Source of the DNA: an uncultured Acetatifactor sp.
GTDB taxonomy: Bacteria; Bacillota; Clostridia; Lachnospirales; Lachnospiraceae
NCBI GenBank assembly: GCA_947589075.1
Contig: CANQBS010000002.1
Coordinates: forward strand, 37,656-101,655
Direction of reading: 5' to 3'
Length of the DNA: 64,000 nt
Shown here: one piece after another, positions 46,539-57,150 of the stretch
Layout of the letters: each line of letters starts with the position of its first letter
Position numbering within the stretch: position 1 is the first letter of the stretch
Position numbers and translations under genes: made by a program
The notes under the pieces: generated by a model
Database searches by the model: none
The model's input: only the letters and a program-made list of their open reading frames with translations
Told to the model about the DNA's origin: nothing

Positions 46539-49481
46539 ATGAAGATTCAGACCAAAAAAGGGAAAAAATATGTTTTTTTGGAGGCTGCGTTCATCAGCGT
46601 ACTGATCATATTTATTGCCCTGGCGTTCATTACTTTTATACGGGATAACAGGAGCCGTGTCCTGGAACAGAACGGCAGCTTTATTGAGGCTGCCACGCGT
46701 CAGACCGCCGCAAGGATGGACGATATCATAAATACCTATCAGAAAAACGTGGAAATGATGGCGCATCTGTACAGCTCTGTTATGGAGGAGCCGGTGGTGG
46801 ACTCGGAGCTTTTGCAGGATATGACAGAACGGTCCGGTTTTGATTATGTGGAATTTATTTCCACAGATGGGATCGATCTGACTGCGGACGGGCGAACCGC
46901 GGATCTTTCTGACAGAGAATATTTTAAACAGGGGATTCAGGGAAACAGCGGGAAGTGTGTAGTCTATAATTCCAGGATCACCAATGAAACCCTGCTGATC
47001 TTTTATACTCCCTTTTATTATGAAGACAGGATCATCGGAGTGCTGAGCGGCATTTTAAGAGGAGATACTGTTTCAGGAGTGCTTTCTGCCAACTATTTCG
47101 GGATGCAGGTGAGCACCTATGTGGTGGAACATGACGGACGGGTGATCCTTTCCTTTGGGGACGGCAATTCTCCTGAAAATCTCCTGGAATCCTTAAAGGA
47201 AAGGAACAAGCTTTCCGAAGCGGATCAGGATAAACTGGAACATGCCCTGAACCAGGGGGACTCTTCCAACTTTAACTATAAGGGAGCTAACGGCGCGGGC
47301 AGCGCTTATATCATGCCCCTCACCGACGGGGAATGGCTTCTGGTGCAGACTTTACCCTCCTCTCTGACCAGGCTTATGACCGAGACTGCCAACAGAGGGG
47401 GAATCGTGCTGGAGCTGAAGCTGCTGGCAGCTTTCCTGGCATATATTTTATATCTGGTGGTCAAGAACGGCCTCCAGAGGAATCAGCTGGTATCGGAAAA
47501 GCAGGAGATGTCCAGAATTGTGGAGGCAGTGCCCCAGCTCTTTACCCGGTTTGCCCTTGTGAACCTGGAAAAGAATACCTATGAATACCTGGAGGATAAA
47601 AAGAACAGCGCCCCGGAATCGGGAGCTTATACGGATCTGGTGGCTTATCTTGAGCCTCTGTACATATCTGAGGATGAAGGCGGGGAAAAGATGAGCCATA
47701 TCATATCCAAGGATTTTATAGAGGAGCATCTGACGCCTGAGGTGCCCTACCTCCAGTTTGAATACCAGATCAACATGGAAGGACAGCGTTGGGAAAATGT
47801 CTCCATGATCTGTCTGACCAGGGAGGAAGGGCGGCCGGTGGACGTTTTGTTCGCCATACAGGACGTAACCGCCTTAAAGGAGCGGGAGCAGGCCATCAGG
47901 CTGGCTCTTAAGAATGCTTCCGATGCGGCGGAGGCGGCGAACCGGGCCAAATCCGATTTCCTTGCCCGGATGTCCCACGACATCCGTACCCCTATGAACG
48001 CCATCATGGGAATGACCGCCGTTGCGGCGATGCATCTGGACGATCAGGAGAGGCTGACGGACTGCCTGAGCAAGATCACCATATCCAGCAGGCATCTGCT
48101 GGCGCTGATCAACGATGTGCTGGATATGTCCAAGATCGAAAGCGGCAAGATCGTGCTGTCGGAGGAACCCTTTGGCATGGCGGATATGGTGGAGAGCATC
48201 CTCACCATCATCCAGTCCCAGACAAAGAGCAGGCATCAGCAGCTTAAGGTCCATATTTCAGATATCGCTCATGAGAACGTGATCGGGGATACTCTGCGGC
48301 TGAGGCAGATTTTCGTGAATATCCTTGGAAACGCCGTGAAGTTCACGCCGGAAGGCGGCACCATTGTTTTCTCCATTAAGGAATGCGATTCCCAGATCCA
48401 CGGGATGGGCTGTTATGAGTTCATCTGTGAAGATACGGGAATCGGCATGGACGAGGAATTTATCAAGACTATTTTCGATCCCTTTACAAGGTCTTCCGCC
48501 TCTGTCAGCAAAAATATTGAAGGCACCGGTCTGGGAATGTCCATTACAAAGAATATTGTCCGCATGATGGATGGGGATATCCAGGTGGAGAGCAGGGTAG
48601 GGGTCGGTTCCAAATTTACGGTCCGCATTCACCTGAAGCTGCAGGAGCAGGAGACTGAGAACGTGGAAGACCTGGCGGATCTGAAGGTTCTGGTGGCGGA
48701 CGATGATCAGGATTCCTGTATCAGCACCTGCGAGATCCTGGACGGCATCGGCATGGATGCCTCCTGGGTGTTGACCGGGGAAGAAGCGGTGGAACGCACG
48801 GCGGCCGCCCATGAGGCAGAGGATGATTTCGCGGCGGTGATCCTGGACTGGAAGATGCCGGGAATGGACGGCGTGGAGACTGCAAAGGAGATCCGCAGGA
48901 AAGTGGGGGACGGGGTTCCCATCATCATTTTGTCCGCCTACGACTGGACGGAGGTGGAAGCCCAAGCCAGAGAGGCCGGTATTCAGGTGTTTATTGAAAA
49001 GCCCCTGTTCCGTTCCCGTCTTGTATATGCGCTGAAATCCGTTCTGGCACAGGAAGAGGAGGAGAAAAAACTGGATGTGGCGGAGCTGGAGGAGGCCAGC
49101 TTCGACGGCAAGAAGGTGCTTCTGGTGGAGGATAATGAGCTGAACCGGGAGATCGCGGATGAGCTTCTTACAGCCATGGGCGTTTCCGTGGAACAGGCTG
49201 AAGACGGAAAGGCTGCTGTGGAAAAGGTGGAAAGCAGTCCCCTGTACTATTATGATCTGATCTTTATGGATATCCAGATGCCGGTGATGAACGGGTACGA
49301 GGCTTCCCGACGGATCCGGGGGCTTGAGAGGGAGGACGCCGGCAGCATTCCCATCGTTGCCATGAGCGCCAATGCTTTTGAGGATGATATCCGGGAGACC
49401 AGAGAGGCCGGGATGAACGACCATGTGGCAAAGCCGGTGGAGGTATCGAAGCTTTTAGAGGCTCTGCATCGGTGGCTTTAA
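46539..49481 (+). CDS. Hybrid sensor histidine kinase with extracytoplasmic sensor, HisKA/HATPase and two receiver domains
   Basis: DFLARMSHDIRTPMNAIMGMT H-box; DTGIGMDEEFIKTIFDPF; receivers VLVADDDQD...VILDWKMPGMDG and VLLVEDNELNREI...IFMDIQMPVMNG. Confidence 0.94.
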   Translation: MKIQTKKGKKYVFLEAAFISVLIIFIALAFITFIRDNRSRVLEQNGSFIEAATRQTAARMDDIINTYQKNVEMMAHLYSSVMEEPVVDSELLQDMTERSGFDYVEFISTDGIDLTADGRTADLSDREYFKQGIQGNSGKCVVYNSRITNETLLIFYTPFYYEDRIIGVLSGILRGDTVSGVLSANYFGMQVSTYVVEHDGRVILSFGDGNSPENLLESLKERNKLSEADQDKLEHALNQGDSSNFNYKGANGAGSAYIMPLTDGEWLLVQTLPSSLTRLMTETANRGGIVLELKLLAAFLAYILYLVVKNGLQRNQLVSEKQEMSRIVEAVPQLFTRFALVNLEKNTYEYLEDKKNSAPESGAYTDLVAYLEPLYISEDEGGEKMSHIISKDFIEEHLTPEVPYLQFEYQINMEGQRWENVSMICLTREEGRPVDVLFAIQDVTALKEREQAIRLALKNASDAAEAANRAKSDFLARMSHDIRTPMNAIMGMTAVAAMHLDDQERLTDCLSKITISSRHLLALINDVLDMSKIESGKIVLSEEPFGMADMVESILTIIQSQTKSRHQQLKVHISDIAHENVIGDTLRLRQIFVNILGNAVKFTPEGGTIVFSIKECDSQIHGMGCYEFICEDTGIGMDEEFIKTIFDPFTRSSASVSKNIEGTGLGMSITKNIVRMMDGDIQVESRVGVGSKFTVRIHLKLQEQETENVEDLADLKVLVADDDQDSCISTCEILDGIGMDASWVLTGEEAVERTAAAHEAEDDFAAVILDWKMPGMDGVETAKEIRRKVGDGVPIIILSAYDWTEVEAQAREAGIQVFIEKPLFRSRLVYALKSVLAQEEEEKKLDVAELEEASFDGKKVLLVEDNELNREIADELLTAMGVSVEQAEDGKAAVEKVESSPLYYYDLIFMDIQMPVMNGYEASRRIRGLEREDAGSIPIVAMSANAFEDDIRETREAGMNDHVAKPVEVSKLLEALHRWL

Positions 49482-49489
49482 GATGCGGT

Positions 49490-50329
49490 TTATTGTATTC
49501 GATACTGGGAGGGCGTCATTCCAACCTTTGTTTTGAAGGAGGAACAGAAGACGCTTTCGCTGGAGAAGCCGGTCTGGTAGCAGATATCTTTTACTGCCAG
49601 ATCGGTATTTTTTAACAGATATTTTGCGGTGGCGATTCGGGTGTTCAGGAGATATTCATGGGGAGTGAGACCGGTTTCCCGTCTGAAGCAGCGGATAAAG
49701 TGAGCCTGGCTTAAGCCCGCTCGGTTCGCAAGAAACGGTATGTCCAGATCCTTTGCAAAATACTCGTTGATATAGGTCATGGTTTCCTCCGCAATTCCCT
49801 TGTACCTGTGGGAACCGGTTCTGACAGGGACAAAAAGCAGCAGCTCCGTCAGGATGTCGTTTAAGATTTTGGACAAAAGAGGTTCCCTGACGGTTTCCCC
49901 CTCCTGAAAGATTTTTAGGATGGTTTTCAGCCCGGGAAGCGCCTGGCAGGAATCCGGCAGACTGAAAACATTGCCCAGTCTGGCAGTAATATTTTCATAA
50001 AAAGGCTTTGCCGTGATCCCGTCAAAATGACACCAGAGGCAGCTGCATCCATCAGCCGTGGAGTAGGCGTGGCTGTGATAGCAGTCCATCAGGGCGAACT
50101 GTCCCGCTTTGACGCACAGAGTATGCTCCGGCAGCTCCAGCTTCATTTCTCCCTTTTGAAGATACAGGATCAAAAAGCTGTCGAAGGAATCTCTTTTCAG
50201 GGAATAGCCGGGTTCATAATAGAAAATCCCGCATTGCAGGGGATACAGCAGCATATCCTTTGCCATCCTGCTGGGGGAGTAAATATAATAATCCGATTTC
50301 GGAGAAATCAGTTTTTCTAAAGTTTTCAT
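49490..50329 (-). CDS. AraC family transcriptional regulator
   Basis: C-terminal DLDIPFLANRAGLSQAHFIRCFRRETGLTPHEYLLNTRIATAKYLLKNTDLAVKDICYQTGFSSESVFCSSFKTKVGMTPSQYR. Confidence 0.94.
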   Translation of the reverse strand: MKTLEKLISPKSDYYIYSPSRMAKDMLLYPLQCGIFYYEPGYSLKRDSFDSFLILYLQKGEMKLELPEHTLCVKAGQFALMDCYHSHAYSTADGCSCLWCHFDGITAKPFYENITARLGNVFSLPDSCQALPGLKTILKIFQEGETVREPLLSKILNDILTELLLFVPVRTGSHRYKGIAEETMTYINEYFAKDLDIPFLANRAGLSQAHFIRCFRRETGLTPHEYLLNTRIATAKYLLKNTDLAVKDICYQTGFSSESVFCSSFKTKVGMTPSQYRIQ

Positions 50330-50508
50330 AAAAATCTCCTTCCGGGCATCAGATTCTTTCTGCTCGCTTTTCTTTGTTTTATCCCGCCGCAGTCCTAAAA
50401 ATTAAAAGGTTTTCTCCTTTGTAATACAATTTTCCCTTCCTGTCAAGGGGTTTTGGGAGCGGGAAGCAAAAAGAGCATTTTTTCTAAATAATTGAGCAGA
50501 TTTTCTGA

Positions 50509-50560
50509 TTGAAGAAAAGCGGAAATGAGATATACTTAAGATATGAGATATACTTAAGAT
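50509..50560 (+). promoter_or_regulatory. Candidate promoter with duplicated 18-bp -10 region upstream of GH35 gene
   Basis: TTGAAG-N16-TATACT; ATGAGATATACTTAAGAT repeated twice exactly in tandem. Confidence 0.5.
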
Positions 50561-50623
50561 AAGAGGACGGGACGGCGGAATGTGAGGAGAATTAATCAGG
50601 AGAAAAGGAGCGGAGCAGGAAAG

Positions 50624-53017
50624 ATGGTATATGGATTTCGGGAGATGGAGCCCCATGAGCGGCTGACGGGGCATTTGCATATGGGAGGCAGGAATCCTCG
50701 GGGAGAGGAGATCAATGTAACCAGCGATTATCTGACCAGGGGAGGAAAGCCCTGGATCCCGGTGATGGGGGAATTTCATTTCTGCCGGTATGACAGAAAA
50801 AAGTGGAAGATGGAGCTCGCCAAGATGAAGGCGGGGGGAATTACATTGGTGTCCACCTACCTCTTCTGGATCTATCATGAAGAGATGGAGGGGGAGTTCG
50901 ACTTTTCCGGGGACAGGGATATCCGCAGTTTTGTGCTCGCCTGCAGGGATCTGGGGCTGGAGGTGGTGCTGCGGGTGGGTCCCTGGGCTCACGGGGAATG
51001 CAGAAACGGGGGATTCCCCGACTGGCTTCTCGCAAAACCATATCCGTTAAGAGAAAATAATGAAGGATATCTTGCACAGGTCCGGAAGTGGTACGGCAGG
51101 ATTTTTGAAGAGGTGCAGGGACTTTTTTATCAGGACGGGGGCAATATTGTCGCCGTTCAGCTGGAAAACGAGTATGTGGGAAATGAGAAGCATCTGGCGG
51201 CATTGAAGGAGATCGCCATCAGCTGCGGTTTGAAGGCTCCTCTTTATACGGTAACGGGATGGAACAGCGCGTCGGGGGCGCGAATCCCGGTGGATGAGGT
51301 GCTTCCGGTGTTCGGCGGCTATTGTGAGGCGCCCTGGGAAGGTCATACCAGGAGGCTGAAGCCTTCTCCCCATTATTTTTTTAACCGGATGAGAAATGAC
51401 TCAGCCATCGGCGCCGATCTGATGGCTGTGAAGGAAAAGGGAGAGGACGGGTGGCAGCTTCCTTATGAGCGGTATCCTTTCGCCACCTGTGAGCTGGGGG
51501 GAGGAATCCAGGTCACCCACCACAGGAGACCCATTATCAGGCCCATGGACATTTATGCGGTAGCCCTGGTGAAGCTGGGGGACGGCAACAATCTGCCGGG
51601 GTACTACATGTATCATGGAGGAACCAATAAGCTGGGCAGGCTGTCCACCCTCCAGGAATCCAGGGCAACAGGTTATCCCAACGATTATCCGATCCTGTCC
51701 TATGATTTTCAGACGGCGCTTTCGGAATACGGAGAGGTGAGGGAGCAGTACCGGCTTTTGAATCTGCTGCATCTGTTCCTCCAGGATTTCCAGGAAAGTT
51801 TTGCCCCTCTTGAAGCTGTGGACGCCGCAGAAGCGGTGCCCAGGGAGGATACCATTTCTCTGCGGTACGGGATGCGCACGGACGGAAAGAGAGGTTATGT
51901 GTTCGTGAATCATTATCAGAGGCTGACGGAGCTTGCGGATGTGGAAAACGCTGTGCTGGATACCGGCAGCGTGCGGTTTCCCCCTATCGATGTAAGGGGA
52001 GAGATCAGCTTTTTCTTCCCTTTTGGGATGGAGCTCGTGAAGTCTGCAGCGCACGATAAGGGGACGGTATTAAAATACGCCACCGCCCAGCCCATCTGCC
52101 GGATGGGAAACACCTTTTTCTTTGTGGAGATAACGGGGATCAGGGCGGCGTACTGTGTGGAAGCCGGCGGAGAAACCCGGGTGGTGGAGGCTGTCCCGGG
52201 GAAGGATCGTCTGATCAGGCTGGACTGGGGCGCGGAGGGCGTCGGGAGCGGCGATGCAGATCCCGGAAAAGGCTGCTGGGTAGACTGGGGCGAAGAGGAC
52301 GCTGAGAGCAGCGATGCAAATCCAGGGAAGAGTTGCAGGTCGGATCATGGCGCAGAAGGCGTCAGGATCGTTACTCTCACCTGGGAGGAAGCCAGGTTTT
52401 TGCGAAGGCTTTCCGTGGAGGGGGAGGAAGGGCTGTATTTGGGAAACGGATGGGATCTGTGCGCGATGGATGGAAAACTGTACAGCGCAGAGCCCGGGAT
52501 ACATACCTGTTATCGCTGGAACGGGGAGCGGTTTGAGGAGCTTCCTGCGGAAGCCCGGGCGGATGGTCAGGTATGCGTGCAGGCGGAAGCCCGGAAGGAT
52601 GGTCAGGTATGCCTGCAGGTGAAGGATCAGGCGGATGGACAGGAGAAAAACCAGTTAGAAGCTCATGCAAAGGATCAGACGGATGGTCTGGTGAACTTGC
52701 AGGAAGCCCCCCTGGTAAAATGGAGTTTTGTTCAGGAGCCGCCCTTTGAGCCTCCTTATGGGGAGGAACTGCAGATCGGCAGCCAGGAGAGCGGAAAGCG
52801 CGCCCTCACCTGGAAAAAGCTTGAGGTAACCGGAGAAAAGGGCTTTGTCACCATAGACGAGGATTATGATGTGGCTCAGATTTATGGGGACGGGGAGCTT
52901 TTGGCGGACAACTACTATATCGGTCTGCCATGGCGGGTTCCGGCACAGCTTTTGAGCGGAAAAGAATGTTATCTGGTCATGTCGGAGCGCAGGGATGATT
53001 TTTACAGAGAATTCTGA
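50624..53017 (+). CDS. Beta-galactosidase-like, GH35 family
   Basis: KPWIPVMGEFHFCRYDRKKWKMELAKMKAGGITLVSTYLFWIYHEEMEGEFDFSGDRDI...VVLRVGPWAHGECRNGGFPDWLL...NIVAVQLENEY. Confidence 0.9.
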   Translation: MVYGFREMEPHERLTGHLHMGGRNPRGEEINVTSDYLTRGGKPWIPVMGEFHFCRYDRKKWKMELAKMKAGGITLVSTYLFWIYHEEMEGEFDFSGDRDIRSFVLACRDLGLEVVLRVGPWAHGECRNGGFPDWLLAKPYPLRENNEGYLAQVRKWYGRIFEEVQGLFYQDGGNIVAVQLENEYVGNEKHLAALKEIAISCGLKAPLYTVTGWNSASGARIPVDEVLPVFGGYCEAPWEGHTRRLKPSPHYFFNRMRNDSAIGADLMAVKEKGEDGWQLPYERYPFATCELGGGIQVTHHRRPIIRPMDIYAVALVKLGDGNNLPGYYMYHGGTNKLGRLSTLQESRATGYPNDYPILSYDFQTALSEYGEVREQYRLLNLLHLFLQDFQESFAPLEAVDAAEAVPREDTISLRYGMRTDGKRGYVFVNHYQRLTELADVENAVLDTGSVRFPPIDVRGEISFFFPFGMELVKSAAHDKGTVLKYATAQPICRMGNTFFFVEITGIRAAYCVEAGGETRVVEAVPGKDRLIRLDWGAEGVGSGDADPGKGCWVDWGEEDAESSDANPGKSCRSDHGAEGVRIVTLTWEEARFLRRLSVEGEEGLYLGNGWDLCAMDGKLYSAEPGIHTCYRWNGERFEELPAEARADGQVCVQAEARKDGQVCLQVKDQADGQEKNQLEAHAKDQTDGLVNLQEAPLVKWSFVQEPPFEPPYGEELQIGSQESGKRALTWKKLEVTGEKGFVTIDEDYDVAQIYGDGELLADNYYIGLPWRVPAQLLSGKECYLVMSERRDDFYREF

Positions 53018-53110
53018 AGGATGACGGAAAGAACCTGCGGGAAGGACTCCGGAAAGGGATTGCAGTAAGGAATTACGGAAGGGAACTGCAGAAAGGGAAT
53101 TGCAGAGAGG

Positions 53111-56100
53111 ATGAATGCGATGAGCGAAGCGAAGGTCTGGATGGAAAAGGTCATGATCCCCACCTACGAGATCGGAGAGCCGGAGAAGGCTCCTATTTTC
53201 CTGGATAAGCGGGTATATCAGGGAAGCTGCGGCAAGGTATATCCTTATCCTACGGTGGAAAAGATAAGCGATGTGAAGCGGGATAAGGAATATGAGGCGG
53301 TTTTCCTGGAGAATGACTATATCAAGGTGATGGTGCTGCCCCAGCTGGGGGGCAGGATCCAGCGCGCCTACGATAAAACCAACGGATATGATTTCATCTA
53401 TTATAACCGGGTCATCAAGTCTGCGCTGGTGGGGCTGACGGGCCCCTGGATCTCCGGAGGAATCGAATTCAACTGGCCCCAGCATCACAGACCCACCACT
53501 TTTCTGCCGGTGGACTATGTTCTGGCAGAGCATGAGGACGGCAGCAGGTCTGTGCTTCTGCATGACGTGGATCAGATGTACGGCACCAAGGGTCTGATGA
53601 AGATCACGGTTTATCCGGATAAGGCTTATATCGAGATCACCGGACAGCTTTACAACAGGACTTCCCTGCCACAGACCTTTCTCTGGTGGGCCAATCCGGC
53701 GGTATCCGTGAACGAGAACACCCAGTCCATTTTCCCGCCCGACGTGCACGCGGTGATGGATCACGGCAAAAGGGACGTTTCCCGTTTTCCCATTGCAACG
53801 GGAGTATATTATAAGAAGGATTACAGTGAGGGCGTGGATATTTCCCGTTATAAGAATATTCCGGTACCCACCTCTTATATGGCGGAAAAGTCAAAATATG
53901 ATTTCGTGGGCGGATATGATTACGGCGTAGAGGCAGGGGTGCTCCATGTGGCAGACCACCATGTTTCTCCCGGAAAAAAGCAGTGGACCTGGGGCTGCGG
54001 AGACTTTGGGAAAGCCTGGGACAGGAACCTGACGGATGAGGACGGTCCCTATATCGAGCTGATGACGGGGATGTTTACGGACAATCAGCCTGATTTTTCC
54101 TGGCTGAAGCCCTTTGAAGAGAAAACTTTTACCCAATATTTCATGCCCTACAAAGCCTTGGGACAGGTGAAGAACGCCACCGCCGAGGCCGCGGTGCATC
54201 TGTCCTATGACGGAAAGGCTGCGAAGGTGAAGGTGTATGCCACCTCGGTTTATGAAGAGGCGCATATCCTGCTTACTGCCAGAGGAAAGGTGGTCCTGAA
54301 GGAGACCACCAGGCTTTCTCCTGTGGATGTTTATGAGCGGGAGGTGGCGCTAAATGGGATGGAAGCTACGGAAGAGGGAACCCTGTGCCCTGGGGAAAAG
54401 GCGTGGACCGGGTCGGACGCCCTGGAGGGATTGAAGGAGGAAGAGCTTCATGTGGCTGTCTATGCCGGAGGAGTTTGTCTGGTGGAATATCAGCCCGAGG
54501 CGCCGGAGATTCCGAGGCTGCCGGAGCCTGCTAAAGCCGCGAAGGATCCTGCCCTGATCCAGACCTGTGAGGAGCTGTATCTGACGGGGCAGCACATTGA
54601 GCAATACCGCCACGCCACTTATCTTCCGGATCCTTACTATCTGGAAGGGCTTAAGAGGGATCCCGGGGATATCCGTATCAATAACGCCTATGGAGAGCTT
54701 CTGATGCGCAGAGGCCAGTTTGCCCTGGCGGAAAAGTATTTCCGGAAGGCCCTGGAGCGGCTGACAGAGCGCAACCCCAATCCCTACAACAGTGAGAGTT
54801 ATTACCTTCTGGGACTGGATCTTTTTTATCTGGGACGGGAAAAGGAGGCTTACGACGCATTTTACAAGGCGACCTGGAGCAATGAGCAGCAGGAGATGTC
54901 CTTCTATTATCTTGCGGTCATAGCCAGCCGGGAAGGAAGCTATGGTAAGGCCCTCGCCCTGGCGGAGAAGGGGCTTGTGAAAAACGCCCACAATATCAAA
55001 GCCAGGGGCTTAAAGGCGTACCTGCTCAGGAAACTTGGGAAAAAAGAGCAGGCCAGGAGCTGGATTGCGGAAAATCTTGCCCTGGATCCCTTTGATTTTG
55101 TATCCTGCTTTGAAGAAATCCTGCTGGATGGTCCGGAGAACCTGACAGAGGTAATGTGCCGGTCCGGACTGACGGATCAGTGTTCTTCATCCGCTGTCGG
55201 CATGGGTGAAGCGGCGGCTGAAACGGCAGCTGAAGCGGCGGCTGAAGGTTTTTGTAAGCTGAACCATAAGATGCGGGATTTCCAGGAAAATTATCTGATG
55301 ACTGCCAGAGATTATGGGGAATTCGGGGCCTATGCGGAAGCGGTCATGGTGCTGGGACAGTGCACGAAGGCTTATCCTTTGCTGACTTATTATGAGGCGT
55401 TTTACCGTGACCGGCTTGGGGAAGGGGCGGATGTGGTGTCGGCTCTTTTGGCAAAGGCGGAGGAAGAATCTTCCGACTATTGTTTCCCCAATAAGCTGGA
55501 GGATATTGCCGTGCTGCGGTTCGCCATTCATTTTGGCGGGAAGGCGAACGGCGAGACGGCTGAAACGGTCGGAAAGGAAGAGGGCGCCGACTCTGTAGAA
55601 GTCCTGAATGGTATGCCGAAGGCATGTTATTACCTGGGAAATCTGTTCTATGATAAGCTGCAGTGGAAGGAATCTCTGGCGCTGTGGGAAGCATCTGCCA
55701 GGGCAGACGGCTCCTTCCCCCTTGTGTTCCGCAACCTGGCTCTGGTTTATTATAATAAGTGCAGGGATTCTGTCAAAGCAAAGGCGGCGATGGAACGGGC
55801 ATTTGCATTAAATCCTTCAGACCCCAGGATTTTCCTGGAACTGGATCAGCTTTATAAAAAGCTGGGCTGGAGCTTTGAAGAACGCTTAAAGAATTATGAA
55901 GCCCATAAGGATGTGATCGGCGGCAGGGACGACCTGTATATTGAATACATTACCCTGGTGAATCTGTGCGGAGATCATGAGAAAGCCTATCAGTGCATTA
56001 TGGGCAGACATTTCCATCCCTGGGAAGGCGGGGAAGGAAAGGTTACGACCCAGTACACCATTGCCCTTTTGGAGCTGGCGAAGCAGGCCAAACGCGAGGG

Positions 56101-56656
56101 ACGTTTTACAGATGCTGAGGAGCTTCTGCGCAAAGCCCTGGTTTATCCCGAGAATCTGGGTGAGGGCAAGCTGGAAGGAACAAAGGACAATCATATTTAT
56201 TATCATCTGGGGATTTCTCTGGAAGCCCAGGGAAGAACGGAAGAGGCGAAAGAATGCTTTGAGACCGCTACCGTCGGAACGGACGAGCCCGCAGGAGCGA
56301 TGTATTATAACGACCAGCCCGCAGATATGATCCTGTATCAGGGGCTCGCTTATCTGAAGCTGGGGAAGGTCAGGGAAGCCCGTTCCCGGTTCTACCGCCT
56401 GATCGATTATGGAGAAAGACATCTGAGGGATGAGGTGAAAATAGAGTATTTTGCAGTTTCCCTGCCGGAATTTTTGATCTTCGACGAGGATTACACCGCC
56501 AGGAACAGAGCCCACTGCTATTATCTCATGGCTTTGGGAAATATCGGGCTGGGAAATCGGGAAAAGGCCGCCGGATTTATCCGGGAAGCGGTATCCATCG
56601 AACCCTCCCATATGATGTGCAGGATCTACCGGGATACGGATCTGGGTCAGGAATAG
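53111..56656 (+). CDS. DUF5107 domain protein with TPR repeats
   Basis: VMVLPQLGGRIQRAYDKTNGYDFIYYN...GPWISGGIEFNWPQHHRPTTF...; C-terminal TPR-like repeats (ALAEKYFRKALERL, AYDAFYKATW). Confidence 0.85.
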   Translation: MNAMSEAKVWMEKVMIPTYEIGEPEKAPIFLDKRVYQGSCGKVYPYPTVEKISDVKRDKEYEAVFLENDYIKVMVLPQLGGRIQRAYDKTNGYDFIYYNRVIKSALVGLTGPWISGGIEFNWPQHHRPTTFLPVDYVLAEHEDGSRSVLLHDVDQMYGTKGLMKITVYPDKAYIEITGQLYNRTSLPQTFLWWANPAVSVNENTQSIFPPDVHAVMDHGKRDVSRFPIATGVYYKKDYSEGVDISRYKNIPVPTSYMAEKSKYDFVGGYDYGVEAGVLHVADHHVSPGKKQWTWGCGDFGKAWDRNLTDEDGPYIELMTGMFTDNQPDFSWLKPFEEKTFTQYFMPYKALGQVKNATAEAAVHLSYDGKAAKVKVYATSVYEEAHILLTARGKVVLKETTRLSPVDVYEREVALNGMEATEEGTLCPGEKAWTGSDALEGLKEEELHVAVYAGGVCLVEYQPEAPEIPRLPEPAKAAKDPALIQTCEELYLTGQHIEQYRHATYLPDPYYLEGLKRDPGDIRINNAYGELLMRRGQFALAEKYFRKALERLTERNPNPYNSESYYLLGLDLFYLGREKEAYDAFYKATWSNEQQEMSFYYLAVIASREGSYGKALALAEKGLVKNAHNIKARGLKAYLLRKLGKKEQARSWIAENLALDPFDFVSCFEEILLDGPENLTEVMCRSGLTDQCSSSAVGMGEAAAETAAEAAAEGFCKLNHKMRDFQENYLMTARDYGEFGAYAEAVMVLGQCTKAYPLLTYYEAFYRDRLGEGADVVSALLAKAEEESSDYCFPNKLEDIAVLRFAIHFGGKANGETAETVGKEEGADSVEVLNGMPKACYYLGNLFYDKLQWKESLALWEASARADGSFPLVFRNLALVYYNKCRDSVKAKAAMERAFALNPSDPRIFLELDQLYKKLGWSFEERLKNYEAHKDVIGGRDDLYIEYITLVNLCGDHEKAYQCIMGRHFHPWEGGEGKVTTQYTIALLELAKQAKREGRFTDAEELLRKALVYPENLGEGKLEGTKDNHIYYHLGISLEAQGRTEEAKECFETATVGTDEPAGAMYYNDQPADMILYQGLAYLKLGKVREARSRFYRLIDYGERHLRDEVKIEYFAVSLPEFLIFDEDYTARNRAHCYYLMALGNIGLGNREKAAGFIREAVSIEPSHMMCRIYRDTDLGQE

Positions 56657-56772
56657 ATAGGGCAGGCAATAATAGATTGAGTCGGCAATAATAGACAGGG
56701 CAGGCAGAAGGGATTTGACCGAACCGACTCGATATCAGGGAAAAAGTACGAAAGAATCCCTGAAAAAGCCGA

Positions 56773-57024
56773 TTAATCGTTTCCCTGATCCAGACCTGCA
56801 AAGAAGTCGTCGTAGGAGCAGACATAAATTTTCTTAAGCTCCATCAGAATGCTTGCCCGGATATTCAGCTCTCCGTTTTCATATTTGGCATAGGTGCTTC
56901 TGCCGATATCGCAGCCCCGTCTCTGCAGTTCGGCACAGAGCTTTTCCTGGGAGATGTGGTGCTGCTGTCTTAGGAGCTTCAGGTTATCCCCCAGATTGCG
57001 GTCCCTTCTGATCTTTTGTTCCAT
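56773..57024 (-). CDS. XRE-family HTH regulator (paralogue of 34049-34303)
   Basis: MEQKIRRDRNLGDNLKLLRQQHHISQEKLCAELQRRGCDIGRSTYAKYENGELNI. Confidence 0.85.
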   Translation of the reverse strand: MEQKIRRDRNLGDNLKLLRQQHHISQEKLCAELQRRGCDIGRSTYAKYENGELNIRASILMELKKIYVCSYDDFFAGLDQGND

Positions 57025-57130
57025 GGTTTATCCTTCTCTTTTGTAAATTCCTTTTTTATGGAGGGAAATAGATGGAATAATCATCTATTTCCCTCCATAA
57101 ATCTTATTGTATGCTATATGGTTCAAAATA

Positions 57131-57150
57131 TTGACCGCTATAATGGTCAA
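57131..57150. promoter_or_regulatory. Candidate operator TTGACC-N8-GGTCAA upstream of XRE gene 2
   Basis: Identical half-sites and spacing to 34475-34494. Confidence 0.5.

Noticed and set aside
52655-53764. 369-aa minus-strand ORF across the GH35/DUF5107 junction
   Set aside because: Antisense to two well-supported genes, no domain signature
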